Below, piece by piece: positions 10,112-19,340 of a stretch of DNA of 64,000 nucleotides; the first letter of the stretch is position 1, and each line of letters begins with the position of its first letter. The translations under genes were made by a program, and so were the position numbers. Origin of the DNA: Streptomyces sp. R33 (GTDB lineage Bacteria > Actinomycetota > Actinomycetes > Streptomycetales > Streptomycetaceae); the NCBI RefSeq assembly GCF_041200175.1, contig NZ_CP165727.1, forward strand, positions 8,302,001-8,366,000, written 5' to 3'. The notes under the pieces are model-generated. The model saw only the letters and a list, made by a program, of their open reading frames with translations. It ran no database searches and was not told the origin of the DNA.

Positions 10112-11089
10112 ATGCCTGATCAGCCACACGCGGACCCACCCGGCATCAAGAGCGTCCGGACAACCGACGTGGACGTCGCCCGCGACTGGCTGAGGGCGGC
10201 GTACGGAACGAGCCTGCGCATGAAGGCACCTGCCCCGCACAGCTCCTTCTGGTACACCCGCACCGCCGCCGGTCCCGTGTCGCTCAGCACCCTGTCCTTG
10301 CCGACGGACTACGCCTACACCACAGACCCCCTGGGGGCGGTGGCCATCACGCACGTGGTCAGCGGCCGCATGGCACGCGAGTGCGCAGACGACGTTACCG
10401 AAGCCGGGCCAGGCGACGTCCTCGCGATCTCGCAGCCCCACCTTCCCTACGCGGGCCGCGTGCAAGCGGCCGAGCTGCGCGCCGTGACGGTTCCGCTTGC
10501 CCTGCTGGAACAGCTCGCGGGCCGCATGCCCGGAGGGTCCGCCCGCCCGTTACGCTTCACCCGCTTCACTCCGGCCTCCGAGGCCCTGGCCGCTCAGTGG
10601 AAGAGGACCGTCGACTACGTCGAGGAGAGCATCCCGGCCCTGCCGGTGGAGAGCGAACCCCTTGTGATCGACGCCGTCGCCAGGATGCTCGCCGCCACCG
10701 TCCTCGCCACCTTCCCCAATAACGCCCGCCCCGAGCCCGTGCTCGCGGACACCCGGGACGCGACGCCGGAGACCGTACGCCGGGCGGTCGCCTTCATCGA
10801 GTCGGAGCCGGATGCCGAAATCGGCTTGGGCGAGATGGCCGCAGCCGCCGGCGTCACGCCGAGGGCCCTCCAGTACGCGTTCAGACGCCACCTCGGGACG
10901 ACTCCGACGGCCTACCTGCGCCGCGTACGGCTGGCTCTCGCCCATGCCGACCTGCTCGCGGCGGATCCGTCGCGCGACACGGTGACGGCCATCGCCAACC
11001 GGTGGGGCTTCCATCACCAGGGACGCTTTTCCGCCGCCTACCGCGCCGCCTACGGAGGCCCTCCCCGGCGCACGCTGGCCGAATCCTGA
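10112..11089 (+). CDS. AraC-family transcriptional regulator
   Basis: A 325-residue regulator. Residues about 15-195 form a cupin-like AraC_binding_2 domain, and residues about 215-320 carry the double helix-turn-helix (MAAAAGVTPRALQYAFRRH, then IANRWGFHHQGRFSAAYR). The ATG at 10112 follows AGAGGA eleven bases upstream. It lacks a dedicated target operon except for the divergent small membrane protein. A strong hairpin lies directly after the stop. Confidence 0.9.
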   Translation: MPDQPHADPPGIKSVRTTDVDVARDWLRAAYGTSLRMKAPAPHSSFWYTRTAAGPVSLSTLSLPTDYAYTTDPLGAVAITHVVSGRMARECADDVTEAGPGDVLAISQPHLPYAGRVQAAELRAVTVPLALLEQLAGRMPGGSARPLRFTRFTPASEALAAQWKRTVDYVEESIPALPVESEPLVIDAVARMLAATVLATFPNNARPEPVLADTRDATPETVRRAVAFIESEPDAEIGLGEMAAAAGVTPRALQYAFRRHLGTTPTAYLRRVRLALAHADLLAADPSRDTVTAIANRWGFHHQGRFSAAYRAAYGGPPRRTLAES

Positions 11090-11092
11090 CCA

Positions 11093-11122
11093 GGGACCAC
11101 AGGTTGCCAGCCCTGTGGTCCC
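11093..11122. terminator. Bidirectional hairpin terminator
   Basis: A perfect 11-bp stem (GGGACCACAGG with CCTGTGGTCCC) and an eight-base loop lie between the convergent AraC gene and the gene ending at 11130. It has no U-tract, as is common in Streptomyces. Confidence 0.7.
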
Positions 11123-11129
11123 CCTCGGC

Positions 11130-11513
11130 CTAACCGTCCGCCTCCTCGCCCGTCGGCGACGCCGTCCCGGGCCAGACGACCACGAGCTGATTCCCGCGCG
11201 TGGCGACATCGAGACCCGCTTCGCGCAGAATCACGGCGAGGGCAGTCTGGAGCGCCTTGTGCAGGCCGGCCAGCGAAGTGAATCGGGAAAAGTCTTCTTC
11301 GTGCCCGTGGACTTGAACGGTCGGCCGCAGCACCTCACGTGCAACCCACCCCACCATGACCCCCTCCGGCGCCCTCCACACACGCAGGCCGTCGCCCCAC
11401 TTCGACGTCGTGTCGAAACCGGCTCGGGCCAAGATGCGCCGCACCCGCTCGCAATCGTCGTTGGTTCCGTCCTCGGGAGGCTCGGTGGTCGGTGTGGTCG
11501 GTGTGGGTGGCAT
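11130..11513 (-). CDS. Small conserved hypothetical, paralogue of 25338-25685
   Basis: A 127-residue soluble protein with GGAG seven bases before the ATG. The order of blocks matches the protein at 25338-25685: an ARAGFD-like helix, GVMVGW, a basic strand, then LREAGLDVATRGNQLVVVW near the end. The N-terminal extension here is Thr/Pro-rich. The family is unknown to me. The shared architecture suggests a small two-layer domain present in at least two copies in this genome. Confidence 0.65.
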   Translation of the reverse strand: MPPTPTTPTTEPPEDGTNDDCERVRRILARAGFDTTSKWGDGLRVWRAPEGVMVGWVAREVLRPTVQVHGHEEDFSRFTSLAGLHKALQTALAVILREAGLDVATRGNQLVVVWPGTASPTGEEADG

Positions 11514-11728
11514 GTAACTACTCCAGCGACCCGGCGGCGCAGGCGAAAGCCGCTGCGCGAAGAGATCCTCACGCGCCGAGCCGGAAAACGAAGCAGGCGC
11601 CGGCGCCGCATCAGTGCACGCCGCCGTCCTCGGCCGCGCGAGTGCGTCGAGCGCCTCTATGGGTGCCCGACGGGCGCGCTTGGCTGGTGACCAGCCGGCA
11701 CCCTGACCATGGACCGTTGCAGCCCGCC

Positions 11729-11940
11729 CGCGGCCCGTCGGGCACGGGGAAGAGCCATTCACCGAAGCCCTCGGGCAGTCCGCGGTCGAAGCCGGCCTGA
11801 CCGTCGCCTGGTTCCACCATCGAGGACCTCGGAGCCCTCGTCCGCTGCCACCACGCAGACGACTCCATCACCCGGGCCCTCGCGAATATCGTCCGGTCTG
11901 ACCTGATCATCGTCGACATCGGCCTGCTGCCCGTCTCGCC
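11729..11940 (+). pseudogene. istB: istB-like ATPase fragment (IS21 family)
   Basis: The P-loop GPSGTGKSH is followed, after a frame change, by EALGQSAVEAGLTVAWF. After a second frame change come IEDLGALVRCHHADDS, ITRALANIVRSDLIIVD and IGLLPVS. This is the ATPase core of IS21 IstB helper proteins. The N- and C-terminal thirds are missing, as is the partner istA. It marks an old IS21 insertion. Confidence 0.7.
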
Positions 11941-12025
11941 AGGCGCCGCGGTGACGAAGGAACCGCGACGGCTCCGGGTCCCAAACCGTTTGACCTCGGT
12001 GCCCAGCGCGGTGTGACATGTGGGC

Positions 12026-12457
12026 ATGAGCAGAATGGCGCAGGTCATCGTGTTGGCCCGGTACGAGGATGAGGTGATGGAGCCGCTGACGCGGCCGGAC
12101 GAAGCCCGCACCTGGCAGGGCTGCTTCGTGCAGATCCCCATGTTCGTCGGGGGCTGGCACATCGAATTCGAGCGGTGGAACCGGCGCCTCGGGGTGCTCA
12201 AGGACCTGGAGTCCCTGCCCTGGAACGAGCCCGCCTGCGTCCAGGTCATGCTGCACGACGAGGACGATGACCTGTTCGGTCTGTGGATGTTCCGGGACGG
12301 AGTCCTCGTGGAGGTGGGGATCCCCGGCACCCAGCGGGTGCACTGCGCTTCCTCGCCGTGGGACGTGGATCCCGGCTTCCTGGTCCGGACCGGTCTGGGC
12401 AGGGGAGAGGACCGGCACTCGCCGGAGCACGTACAAGACCCGCGGTTGTGCTGGTGA
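12026..12457 (+). CDS. Hypothetical protein, unrecognised
   Basis: A 143-residue soluble protein rich in Trp, Glu and Asp (for example GGWHIEFERWNRR). It has no signal peptide or membrane segment. The ATG at 12026 is preferred over a GTG two codons upstream. Its codon pattern is strongly coding, but I see no known motif. It lies between the istB remnant and a convergent lipoprotein gene. Confidence 0.5.
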   Translation: MSRMAQVIVLARYEDEVMEPLTRPDEARTWQGCFVQIPMFVGGWHIEFERWNRRLGVLKDLESLPWNEPACVQVMLHDEDDDLFGLWMFRDGVLVEVGIPGTQRVHCASSPWDVDPGFLVRTGLGRGEDRHSPEHVQDPRLCW

Positions 12458-12542
12458 CCCGGCGCAGAAAGGGGCCGGACAAATGCCTGCCCGGGGCCGG
12501 ACCGGTTTCGTCTGGCTCCGGGCAGGACTGGTTGGACAGGTC

Positions 12543-13190
12543 CTAGGAAGGGGCACAGGTGCGGTCGCCGGCGTCGCTGAGCTGGAGCGGAGCCTTGGAC
12601 GTCGTGCCGTCGTGGCTCAGGAGCAACGTGATGCTGCCCTTCGTGTAGTCCGGGAACCACACCGCGTACAGGGTCCGGGCACCGTCCGCGACGGTACCGA
12701 CCCGGCGGACTTCCAGGGGTTCGCCGCTGCACGTCGCAGAGGTCACCTGCTGGTGGTCGGTAGCGAAGAGACGAACCCAGCCATCGGTGAAGAGGGTTGC
12801 GAGCCGGTCCACCCCGCGCGAGTTTCCGATGGCCATGGGATCGGTGGCGCAGGCCCGCTCGGAGAAGCCAGTTTCGCCGACCGACGCCCAGCACAGGCGC
12901 CGGTCGGACGTCTCCCAGGCGTAGGCGGCGCCGGTTGGCCAAGCCTCGACCAGCATCAGGCCCTGGGAGCCGGGGGCGTCGGGGCCCACTGCCCCCGATG
13001 CCATCAGGGTGGTACGGCTCCGGTTGATCACCGCGGTCAGATCCGGAGGCGAGGGAGTCGGCGCAGCGGTCGAGGCGGAGGCTTGAGTGGCCGACGGCTT
13101 CGCAGCGGTCCCTTCCCCGCCTGAGCAGCCCGTAGAGGCCGTGACCAGCAATATCGCTGCCCCGAAGGCGGCGCGAAGTACGTTTCGCAT
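12543..13190 (-). CDS. Secreted lipoprotein, unknown function
   Basis: A 215-residue protein with a lipoprotein signal (positive start, hydrophobic core, lipobox ASTGC at about residue 22). A Ser/Thr/Ala/Pro-rich linker and a globular domain of about 160 residues with several cysteines follow. It should be anchored on the outer face of the membrane. A run of G (AAGGGGGGG) provides the ribosome site. The domain is not one I recognise; a solute-sensing or cell-wall role would be speculation. Confidence 0.7.
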   Translation of the reverse strand: MRNVLRAAFGAAILLVTASTGCSGGEGTAAKPSATQASASTAAPTPSPPDLTAVINRSRTTLMASGAVGPDAPGSQGLMLVEAWPTGAAYAWETSDRRLCWASVGETGFSERACATDPMAIGNSRGVDRLATLFTDGWVRLFATDHQQVTSATCSGEPLEVRRVGTVADGARTLYAVWFPDYTKGSITLLLSHDGTTSKAPLQLSDAGDRTCAPS

Positions 13191-13313
13191 GAGTGTTCCC
13201 CCCCTTTTTTGTGCTCCCCCGCGACCGGGGCAGCAACAGAGGATCACACACAGCAGCCGGGTCCGGACCACTACCCCGCCGCCAACTTCCATGCGGATCG
13301 CGAGCGTGGGCAC

Positions 13314-13433
13314 GCTACGAGCTCGGGCGGCAGCTCGGCGCTGCAACGTCTCGAACGACAGCTGGCCCGCTTCCGGACCCCAGACCAGCAGCTCACCATC
13401 CAGGACCAGCCCCGGCGGGAGCTCTCCACCGCT
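13314..13433 (-). pseudogene. ATP-dependent DNA ligase scrap
   Basis: In frame with the upstream side of the lipoprotein gene, this stretch reads ELPPGLVLDGELLVWGPE and GQLSFETLQRRAAARARS. It closely parallels residues about 78-115 of the ligase at 25856. Nothing else of a ligase surrounds it. Confidence 0.7.
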
Positions 13434-14036
13434 GTTAGACGACTCTCTGCGCGGCGATGAGGCGGGGGTGACGGCGACACCCCCGTTGCACACGGGCTGT
13501 GGTCGCGCCTGGGTCCCGGTCGTCTCTTCGTGTGCGACGACGCGTTGAAACACGAACGGGGCCGTCGACGTGTCCCTGTCCACGGTCATCTGCAAACGCG
13601 TAGGGGCTGGCCTCGCTTGGACGCTTCGCCTTCGCCGCAGGCCACCCCGCCGCGTTCGCCTGCTTCGACGGCTTCGGGACCTGGGCCGCTGATCTCGTAC
13701 GTCAAGCGGATCAGATCCGGCCTGTCCGCGCGCGCTCCCCACTGTGATCACCCCACTGATTCGCACGAGTGTGTGGCACATCCGCCTGCCTGATGCTGCG
13801 TCACTCATGCAGCCTCTTTTTTCGTTTTGCGGTCTATTGCCCTGAAATATGCGTCAATACTGCCGGGTGACGGCGCATCGCCACCTCTGGCAGGGAGTCG
13901 TTCTGCGGGTCCCCCTCAGAGCGAGCCTGCGCGCCGGGCAGGTAGGGAGCTTGCGGCCCTGAGCAGTCATCGTCGCGGGCGCTCGGAATCCTCCTCCGGG
14001 AGGACTGAGGATCGAAGCAACAAGGAAGGTCCTGCT
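13434..14036. other. Region without a recognisable gene
   Basis: No frame in this 600-base stretch shows a family I know. It presumably includes the promoter of the surface-protein gene at 14037, whose ribosome site AAGGAAGG lies seven bases before its ATG. Confidence 0.4.
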
Positions 14037-15863
14037 ATGGCATTGGATGTCATCCGGTCGGCTCCACCCGACACAAGCCCTCAACGCAGTCTGCTCAAAC
14101 GGGGAGCCTTTGCCCTCCTCCCCGCAGCGCTCGTGGCGTCGGCCGCCCTGGTCCCGACCCTCGCCCACGCCGCAGAAGCTCCCGTTTTGCTGGGGACCAC
14201 CGCCAGTTACGGGGTCCTGGCCGGTTCGACGGTCACCAACACGAACCCCACCGTCATCAACGGCGACCTGGGCCTCTATCCGGGCACATCGGTGACCGGC
14301 TTCCCGCCCGGCATCGTCAACGGAGTAATTCGCGTAGCCCCCAACGCCGCCGCCGCTCAGGCGAAGTCCGACCTCGTCGTCGCCTACGACGACGCGGCAG
14401 GCCGGGGGCCCGGGACCATTCTCGCTTCGGACGAGATCGGCGGACTGACGCTGACGCCCGGCGTCTACACGGCTCCGGCGTCCCCGCCGTCCCTGCAGCT
14501 CACCGGGACGGTCACCCTCGACGGCCAGGGCGACCCCAACTCCGTCTTCATCTTCCGGATCCCCTCGACCCTGACCACGGCTTCGTCGAGTTCCGTGGCC
14601 TTCATCAACGGAGCAAATGCCTGCAACGTGTTCTGGCAGGTGGGCAGCTCCGCCACCCTCGGCACGACCACCCAGTTCAAGGGCACCATCCTGGCCATGC
14701 AGTCCATCACGCTGAACAACAGCGCCGTGATCGAAGGCCGCGCCCTGGCGCGTGAGGCCGCGGTCACGATGGACAACAACACCATTACGGTGCCGACCTG
14801 CGCCGTTGGTCCTCCCGGTCCGAGCGGTCCTCCCGGCCCGACCGGTGCTCCCGGCCCGACGGGTGCTCCTGGCCCGACCGGTGCTCCTGGCCCGACGGGT
14901 GCTCCTGGCCCGACGGGTGCTCCTGGCCCGACGGGTGCTCCTGGCCCGACGGGTAGCCCCGGTGCTCCCGGATCCCCTGGTGCTCCCGGCCCGACGGGTG
15001 CTCCTGGCCCGACGGGTGCTCCTGGCCCGACCGGTAGCCCCGGTGCTCCCGGATCCCCTGGTGCTCCCGGCCCGACGGGTGCTCCTGGCCCGACGGGTGC
15101 TCCTGGCCCGACCGGTAGCCCCGGTGCTCCCGGATCCCCTGGCGCCCCCGGCCCGACGGGTGCTCCTGGCCCGACCGGTAGCCCCGGTGCTCCCGGATCC
15201 CCTGGCGCCCCCGGCCCGACGGGTGCTCCCGGCCCGACCGGTAGCCCCGGTGCTCCTGGATCCCCCGGTGCCCCCGGCCCGACCGGACCCGCAGGACCCG
15301 CGGGACCTGTCGGACCCACCGGGCCCGCCGGACCCACCGGGCCTGTCGGGCCCACCGGGCCCGCCGGACCCAAGGGGCCTCGCGGTGACAAGGGCGAGAA
15401 GGGGCACCACGGCCACGACAAGGACAAGGACAAGGACAAGGACGGCCACCACGACAAGGACAAGGACAAGGGCAAGGGCGAGAACGGCCGCCACGACCAC
15501 GACAAGGACGAGGACGGCGACCACGGCAAGGGCGAGAACGGTAAGGACGACCACGACGAGGGCAAGCCGCCGTGGGCCGACTTCTTGCCGAACAGCCAAG
15601 ACAATGATCCCGGTGACGAGGGTCCCGGCGATCCCGGTGACGAGGGTCCCGGTGATCCCGGTGACGAGGGTCCCGGCCAGGCGGCCAGGAGCGTCAACTT
15701 CGCCCACGTGAGCGCCGCCACCGGCCAGCAGCCGGCGGGGGCCGGCTCAAGCAGCGGGACCGGCATCATGGCCGCCTCTGCAGCAGCGCTGGCATTCGTC
15801 GCGGGCTCGGTCCTCTTCACCATGAAGAGAATCCGGCGGGGTACGGCAACCCGACAGGACTAG
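14037..15863 (+). CDS. Ice-binding-like (DUF3494) surface protein with collagen stalk
   Basis: A 608-residue exported protein. A signal peptide ends at AHA (about residue 45). Residues about 48-256 form a DUF3494 beta-solenoid, the fold of bacterial ice-binding proteins and of some adhesins. From residue 258 come about 65 collagen-like Gly-X-Y triplets, mostly GAPGPT and GSPGAP. A Lys/Asp/His-rich charged zone and GDEGPGDP repeats follow, and a membrane helix near 578-597 is followed by a basic tail. The C-terminus looks like a membrane or wall anchor without a clear LPXTG. The layout suggests an adhesin held away from the cell on a collagen-like rod. Ice binding itself is not shown. Confidence 0.85.
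   Translation: MALDVIRSAPPDTSPQRSLLKRGAFALLPAALVASAALVPTLAHAAEAPVLLGTTASYGVLAGSTVTNTNPTVINGDLGLYPGTSVTGFPPGIVNGVIRVAPNAAAAQAKSDLVVAYDDAAGRGPGTILASDEIGGLTLTPGVYTAPASPPSLQLTGTVTLDGQGDPNSVFIFRIPSTLTTASSSSVAFINGANACNVFWQVGSSATLGTTTQFKGTILAMQSITLNNSAVIEGRALAREAAVTMDNNTITVPTCAVGPPGPSGPPGPTGAPGPTGAPGPTGAPGPTGAPGPTGAPGPTGAPGPTGSPGAPGSPGAPGPTGAPGPTGAPGPTGSPGAPGSPGAPGPTGAPGPTGAPGPTGSPGAPGSPGAPGPTGAPGPTGSPGAPGSPGAPGPTGAPGPTGSPGAPGSPGAPGPTGPAGPAGPVGPTGPAGPTGPVGPTGPAGPKGPRGDKGEKGHHGHDKDKDKDKDGHHDKDKDKGKGENGRHDHDKDEDGDHGKGENGKDDHDEGKPPWADFLPNSQDNDPGDEGPGDPGDEGPGDPGDEGPGQAARSVNFAHVSAATGQQPAGAGSSSGTGIMAASAAALAFVAGSVLFTMKRIRRGTATRQD
14808..15417 (+). repeat. Collagen-coding tandem repeat
   Basis: Nine- and 18-base units (such as GGTGCTCCTGGCCCGACG) are nested in a larger recurring block of about 54-81 bases that begins GGTAGCCCCGGTGCTCCC. 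The units code for Gly-X-Y triplets, and copy number probably varies between strains. Confidence 0.85.
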
Positions 15864-16030
15864 CCCCTCGCAGACGTGACCACCTCACGCCCCTGCCCCT
15901 TCGGGTCTCGAGCACTCGGCCGGATCGGCCAACGCTCCGCCCTCCCGTCACCGACTGCTGCGTACGGGTCGGCGGCAGGGGCTGAAACCCGGTCAAGCGC
16001 GTAGGGCGTCCCGTCCGCCGTTCGGCGGCT

Positions 16031-16059
16031 GAGCCCCTGGACACATCGTCCAGGGGCTC
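16031..16059. terminator. Perfect 12-bp hairpin terminator
   Basis: GAGCCCCTGGAC and its exact complement enclose a five-base loop, 43 bases beyond the stop of the minus-strand regulator. It also lies about 170 bases after the convergent surface-protein gene, so it can serve both. Confidence 0.75.
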
Positions 16060-16101
16060 AGTAGCGCTCGCGAGTGATCAGCTCCAAGATCCGCCCTCAC
16101 G

Positions 16102-16965
16102 TCATCCCGGGCCGGCGTACGCCTTCATGGCTTCGTTGATGAAACGCCGCGTACTATCCAGGCGCAGCGCCTGAGCCTGCAAGTGCGCATACATATCGCT
16201 GTAGAGCCGCACGTCGGAACGTTTCTCCAGATAGAGGTCGCTGGTGAACCTTTCCAGATACACCACGCTCGCATCGGTGGCGTCGGCGAACTCGAGCAGC
16301 GAGAACTGCCCCGAGACACCCGGGTGCGCACCCACATCGTGAGGGAGGACCTGCAAGGTGATGTGCGGCTGGGCACCGAGGTGGGTCAGATGGGCCAGCT
16401 GCTTGCGCATGACCTCGCGGCTGCCTACGACGCGCCGCAGCGCCGATTCGTCCAGTACGGCCCATAAGCGCAGCGGGTTCCGCGGGGCTCCCAGCCGGTC
16501 CTGGCGTCGTAGCCGCACCTGGAGGCGTGCGGCGGCCTGTTCGGGCGTGACATGAGGGATCGTTCCTGCGATGACCGCCCGGGCATAGGCGGGGGTCTGC
16601 AGCAGGCCGGGGACCACCAGCGGCTCGTAGAGCCGGATCGCGGCCGCCTCGGCCTCCAGACCGATGTAGGCGCCGTACGGGATGTCGCCGTAGGAGTTCC
16701 ACCAGCCCTGGTGACCCGCCTCCGTGGCCAGCTGCATCAGATGGTCAATCAGCCGCTGATCCTGAACTCCGTACAGCACGCAGAGATCGCGCACATCGCG
16801 CGGCTTGACGAGGCGGCGGCCGTTCTCCAGAAGGCTGATCTTGGGCTGGGAGATCAGCAGGCGCTCCGCCACCTGCTGTGCCGTCATACCGCTGACCTCC
16901 CGGAGCCGTCGTAGCTCCGACCCCAGCCGGCGCCTGCTGACGGTGGGATTGACAGTGGCACTCAC
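16102..16965 (-). CDS. XRE-family regulator with DUF5753 domain
   Basis: A 287-residue protein. An N-terminal helix-turn-helix (residues about 14-70, MTAQQVAERLLISQPKIS) precedes a DUF5753 domain to the C-terminus. The GTG start at 16965 has GGAGGT nine bases upstream; the longer frame upstream is not conserved-looking. In Streptomyces these regulators usually sit beside a small DUF397 protein, often as part of a paired regulatory system. No DUF397 gene is visible here, so this copy is an orphan. Confidence 0.9.
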   Translation of the reverse strand: MSATVNPTVSRRRLGSELRRLREVSGMTAQQVAERLLISQPKISLLENGRRLVKPRDVRDLCVLYGVQDQRLIDHLMQLATEAGHQGWWNSYGDIPYGAYIGLEAEAAAIRLYEPLVVPGLLQTPAYARAVIAGTIPHVTPEQAAARLQVRLRRQDRLGAPRNPLRLWAVLDESALRRVVGSREVMRKQLAHLTHLGAQPHITLQVLPHDVGAHPGVSGQFSLLEFADATDASVVYLERFTSDLYLEKRSDVRLYSDMYAHLQAQALRLDSTRRFINEAMKAYAGPG

Positions 16966-17224
16966 AGGACGCGCACCTCCGCTCGAAAACCTTGCACAGG
17001 CGCAGATTGCCACGGCCGGGTCGGCTGGATCCGCTTTGGCGACGTGTCGCGCACGACGATTAGAGCCGGGCGAATGGCGGCCTCGGTTCGCATTAATTCT
17101 CACCCGACTGGCCATATTCTATTGCTCGAATAACAAGGATTTGAATATCCTCATGCTGCTTTTTCGTCTACGAATGCCGGATTGTGCTCTTCGTAATATG
17201 CCAGCTCAGAGGGATCGCCCCCAG

Positions 17225-17815
17225 ACCCGCCTTCGCACAGTCGGCCCTTGTTGCGAGAACTGTCACGGTCCTGTCGGTCGAGGCACGCTGGACCGCGCCG
17301 ACCGCCCGGCCCGCATCGCGCGAAAAGTCCCTGATGTCGGGGATGCGCCACGGGCATACCGTCTCCAAGGCCACCCGCGGCTTCGACGCCGCGAAGAAGA
17401 TCAACGGGCGCAAGAGACATATCGCCGTGGACACCCTCGGCCTCCCCGTGATGATCACGGTGACACCCGCCGACATGACCGACCGTGACGCGGCCCGCGA
17501 GCTTCTCCGGCGCCTGCGCGTGATGCAGCCGCAATCACCCAGGTCTGGGCCGACTCCGCCTACGCCTGCCAGCTCGTGAACTGGTCCGAGGACTTCCTGA
17601 GGATGACGCTCAGAACCGGCTCCCGGCCCCGCGGCGCGAAAGGCTTCGTCGTCCTGCCCGACGCTGGAAAGTCGAACGCACCTCCGCTGGATCATGAAAT
17701 CCCGCCGCAACGTCCGGGACGACGAACGGCTGCCCCAGAACTCCGAGGCCCACCTGACCCGGGCACTCAACACCCTCATGACCCGGCGCCTGACCCGCAA
17801 GGGTCCCGCGCCAGC
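17225..17815 (+). pseudogene. IS5-family transposase remnant
   Basis: Blocks of an IS5/IS112-like transposase appear in at least three frames: the first catalytic region (RGFDAAKKINGRKRHIAVD, TLGLPVMITVTPADM), the second Asp in VWADSAYA, and the Glu in WKVERTSAWIMKSRR. The N-terminal third is absent. It differs from the intact IS5 element at 4586, so it is a separate old insertion. Confidence 0.75.
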
Positions 17816-17949
17816 TGGTCCAGGAAGCCGACCGCGGTGTGAACGACTATCCCACTTGGTGTCTGCCTTGTTGAGTTGGCACCTTTGCCCTTGGCGATTT
17901 GCGGCTGGGTAACGGACTCGGACCCGAGCCGGCCAGGGGGAGGGTCTGG

Positions 17950-18222
17950 ATGAGTGCGGATGTGGAACGGGAGCGCTGGGAAATGCTTTCCGGAGCCGGT
18001 GTGGGGCCGCTGAGGTTCGGAATGCTGCCAGCCGAAGTCGCTGAGGCGTTGCTGGCCGCCGACCCCCGGCGCGGGTTGGCGGTCCGCACGAGCAGGAAGA
18101 CTTTCCGAACGGGTGAAGGCGTTCTACGACGCAGGCAAGCTTGCATGCATCGCTCCGGATGCAGTCACCGGCCCTCAGGTCTTCCTGGCCGGCTTCCCAC
18201 TGGCGGGGAGCGATCCAGTGCA
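17950..18222 (+). pseudogene. Frameshifted hypothetical protein
   Basis: The frame starting MSADVERERWEMLSG continues with VGPLRFGMLPAEVAEALLA, then shifts near 18110 to VKAFYDAGKLACIAPDA and GPQVFLAGFPLAG. I take these as one broken gene of the unnamed Streptomyces proteins that begin with a GxGxxxFGM block. The 3' end is replaced by unrelated sequence at about 18220. Confidence 0.45.
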
Positions 18223-18340
18223 GGGTCATGACTTCCTTCTGGAACATGCCGCAGAACATGAGAACTGGGTGTTCGGCGGTGCGGGTGCTGATGCCGTAGC
18301 GGGTGGCGAGGGCTCTCGGGTGGGGGAGGGGCTGGGGGAT

Positions 18341-18520
18341 TGAGGTTCTGTCTCTGGCGGTCAGGGTCGGCGGCGGCCCGTGCCGATATGGCGTGCTCGG
18401 GTGAGGCCCGGTGCCCGGTTGCTCTGCGCTCGGCCGGTGATGGCCGGTCAGTGGTCGGCGTTATCCGCCCCGGGCCCCAGGGGGCGCCGGCCTGGGGAGC
18501 GGGTCAGCGCGGGCGTCCCC
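18341..18520 (+). repeat. Direct repeat copy 1
   Basis: This segment is clearly related to 19341-19557 in the same orientation. The best-matching core is CCGTGCCGATATGGCGTG followed by TGAGGCCCGGTGCCCGG, with a second matching core at ATCCGCCCCGGGCCCCAG. The function is unknown. Confidence 0.65.
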
Positions 18521-18802
18521 GACGGGCAGGGGGCCGGGCGTCGGGCGCCGGTGAGAATTGGGCGCGGTCGCTTCTGAGGCGGCCCGACGTCTGGAGGACG
18601 TTTTGAGTGACGACGTGGTCCGCATCGTCCTTCGAGAGGCACACGGACCGGGAGGCACTGCGGGCGCCGGGTGACGTGGGCGGTACGGAAGGGTGGAAGC
18701 GGTGACCGTGTGTGACTCTGTGTCGCAGTAAGCTGACGCTTTGTTGCCTGTGTGTGGCTGTCGCGCTACTGGGGCGCGGCATCCCGGTGGAAGGGGCCGT
18801 TC

Positions 18803-19210
18803 GTGTCTGCCGCGCTTTCCGGCGATCTTCAGAAGATCATCGATGACACTCCCGTCTTTGCGACGGTGGCGACCATCCAGCCTGACGGAAGGCCGCAGTT
18901 GTCGGTGACCTGGCTCGGCCGTGACGGGGACGATCTGCTGATCTCCACGACGGTCGGCCGCAGGAAGGAGAAGAACCTGCGGCGCGACCCGCGCATCACT
19001 GTCATGATCAACCCGCACAATGCGCCGTACACCTATGTCGAAGTGCGAGGTACCGCCACCGTGACCAGGGAGGGCGGCCAGGAGTTGATTAACGAGCTCT
19101 CACGCAAGTACACGGGCAAGGACTACGCGGACTTCAATCCGGCCTCCGCCGACGACGCGGAGCGCGTCGTGGTCCGCGTCACCCCGGACAAGGTCGTCGG
19201 CTCGCTCTAG
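18803..19210 (+). CDS. PPOX-class F420-dependent oxidoreductase
   Basis: A 135-residue split-barrel flavin/F420-binding protein of the pyridoxamine-phosphate-oxidase-like superfamily. It shows the opening VFATVATIQPDGRPQ, the strand pair LLISTTVGRRKEKNLRRDP and the closing VVVRVTPDKVVG. Such enzymes use reduced F420 to reduce various substrates. The GTG start is supported by AAGGGG seven bases upstream. The gene sits alone between the two direct repeats. Confidence 0.88.
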   Translation: MSAALSGDLQKIIDDTPVFATVATIQPDGRPQLSVTWLGRDGDDLLISTTVGRRKEKNLRRDPRITVMINPHNAPYTYVEVRGTATVTREGGQELINELSRKYTGKDYADFNPASADDAERVVVRVTPDKVVGSL

Positions 19211-19340
19211 GAACCGTCCGGCCGATCACGGGAGACAGCCCCCAGCCCCGCTACCGAGCGCAGCTGTGTCCTGCTCGCTGAACTTTCCGGCTTGATTCGA
19301 GGGACGACAGGCTCGGGGTACCGCGAGCAGGGGCGGGGGA

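Noticed and set aside
11611..13251. A 546-codon minus-strand frame
   Set aside because: It crosses a plus-strand gene and a minus-strand lipoprotein in another frame. The peptide lacks domain structure.
14808..15417. Possible CRISPR array
   Set aside because: The repeats are contiguous coding triplets without unique spacers.
13854..15707. A 617-codon minus-strand frame over the collagen-like gene
   Set aside because: It is produced by the repeat structure on the opposite strand and has no signal or domain of its own.
17151..17215. Minus-strand tail reading LAYYEEHNPAFVDEKAA
   Set aside because: The peptide looks coding, but the frame upstream is antisense to a transposase remnant, and no start or family could be supported.
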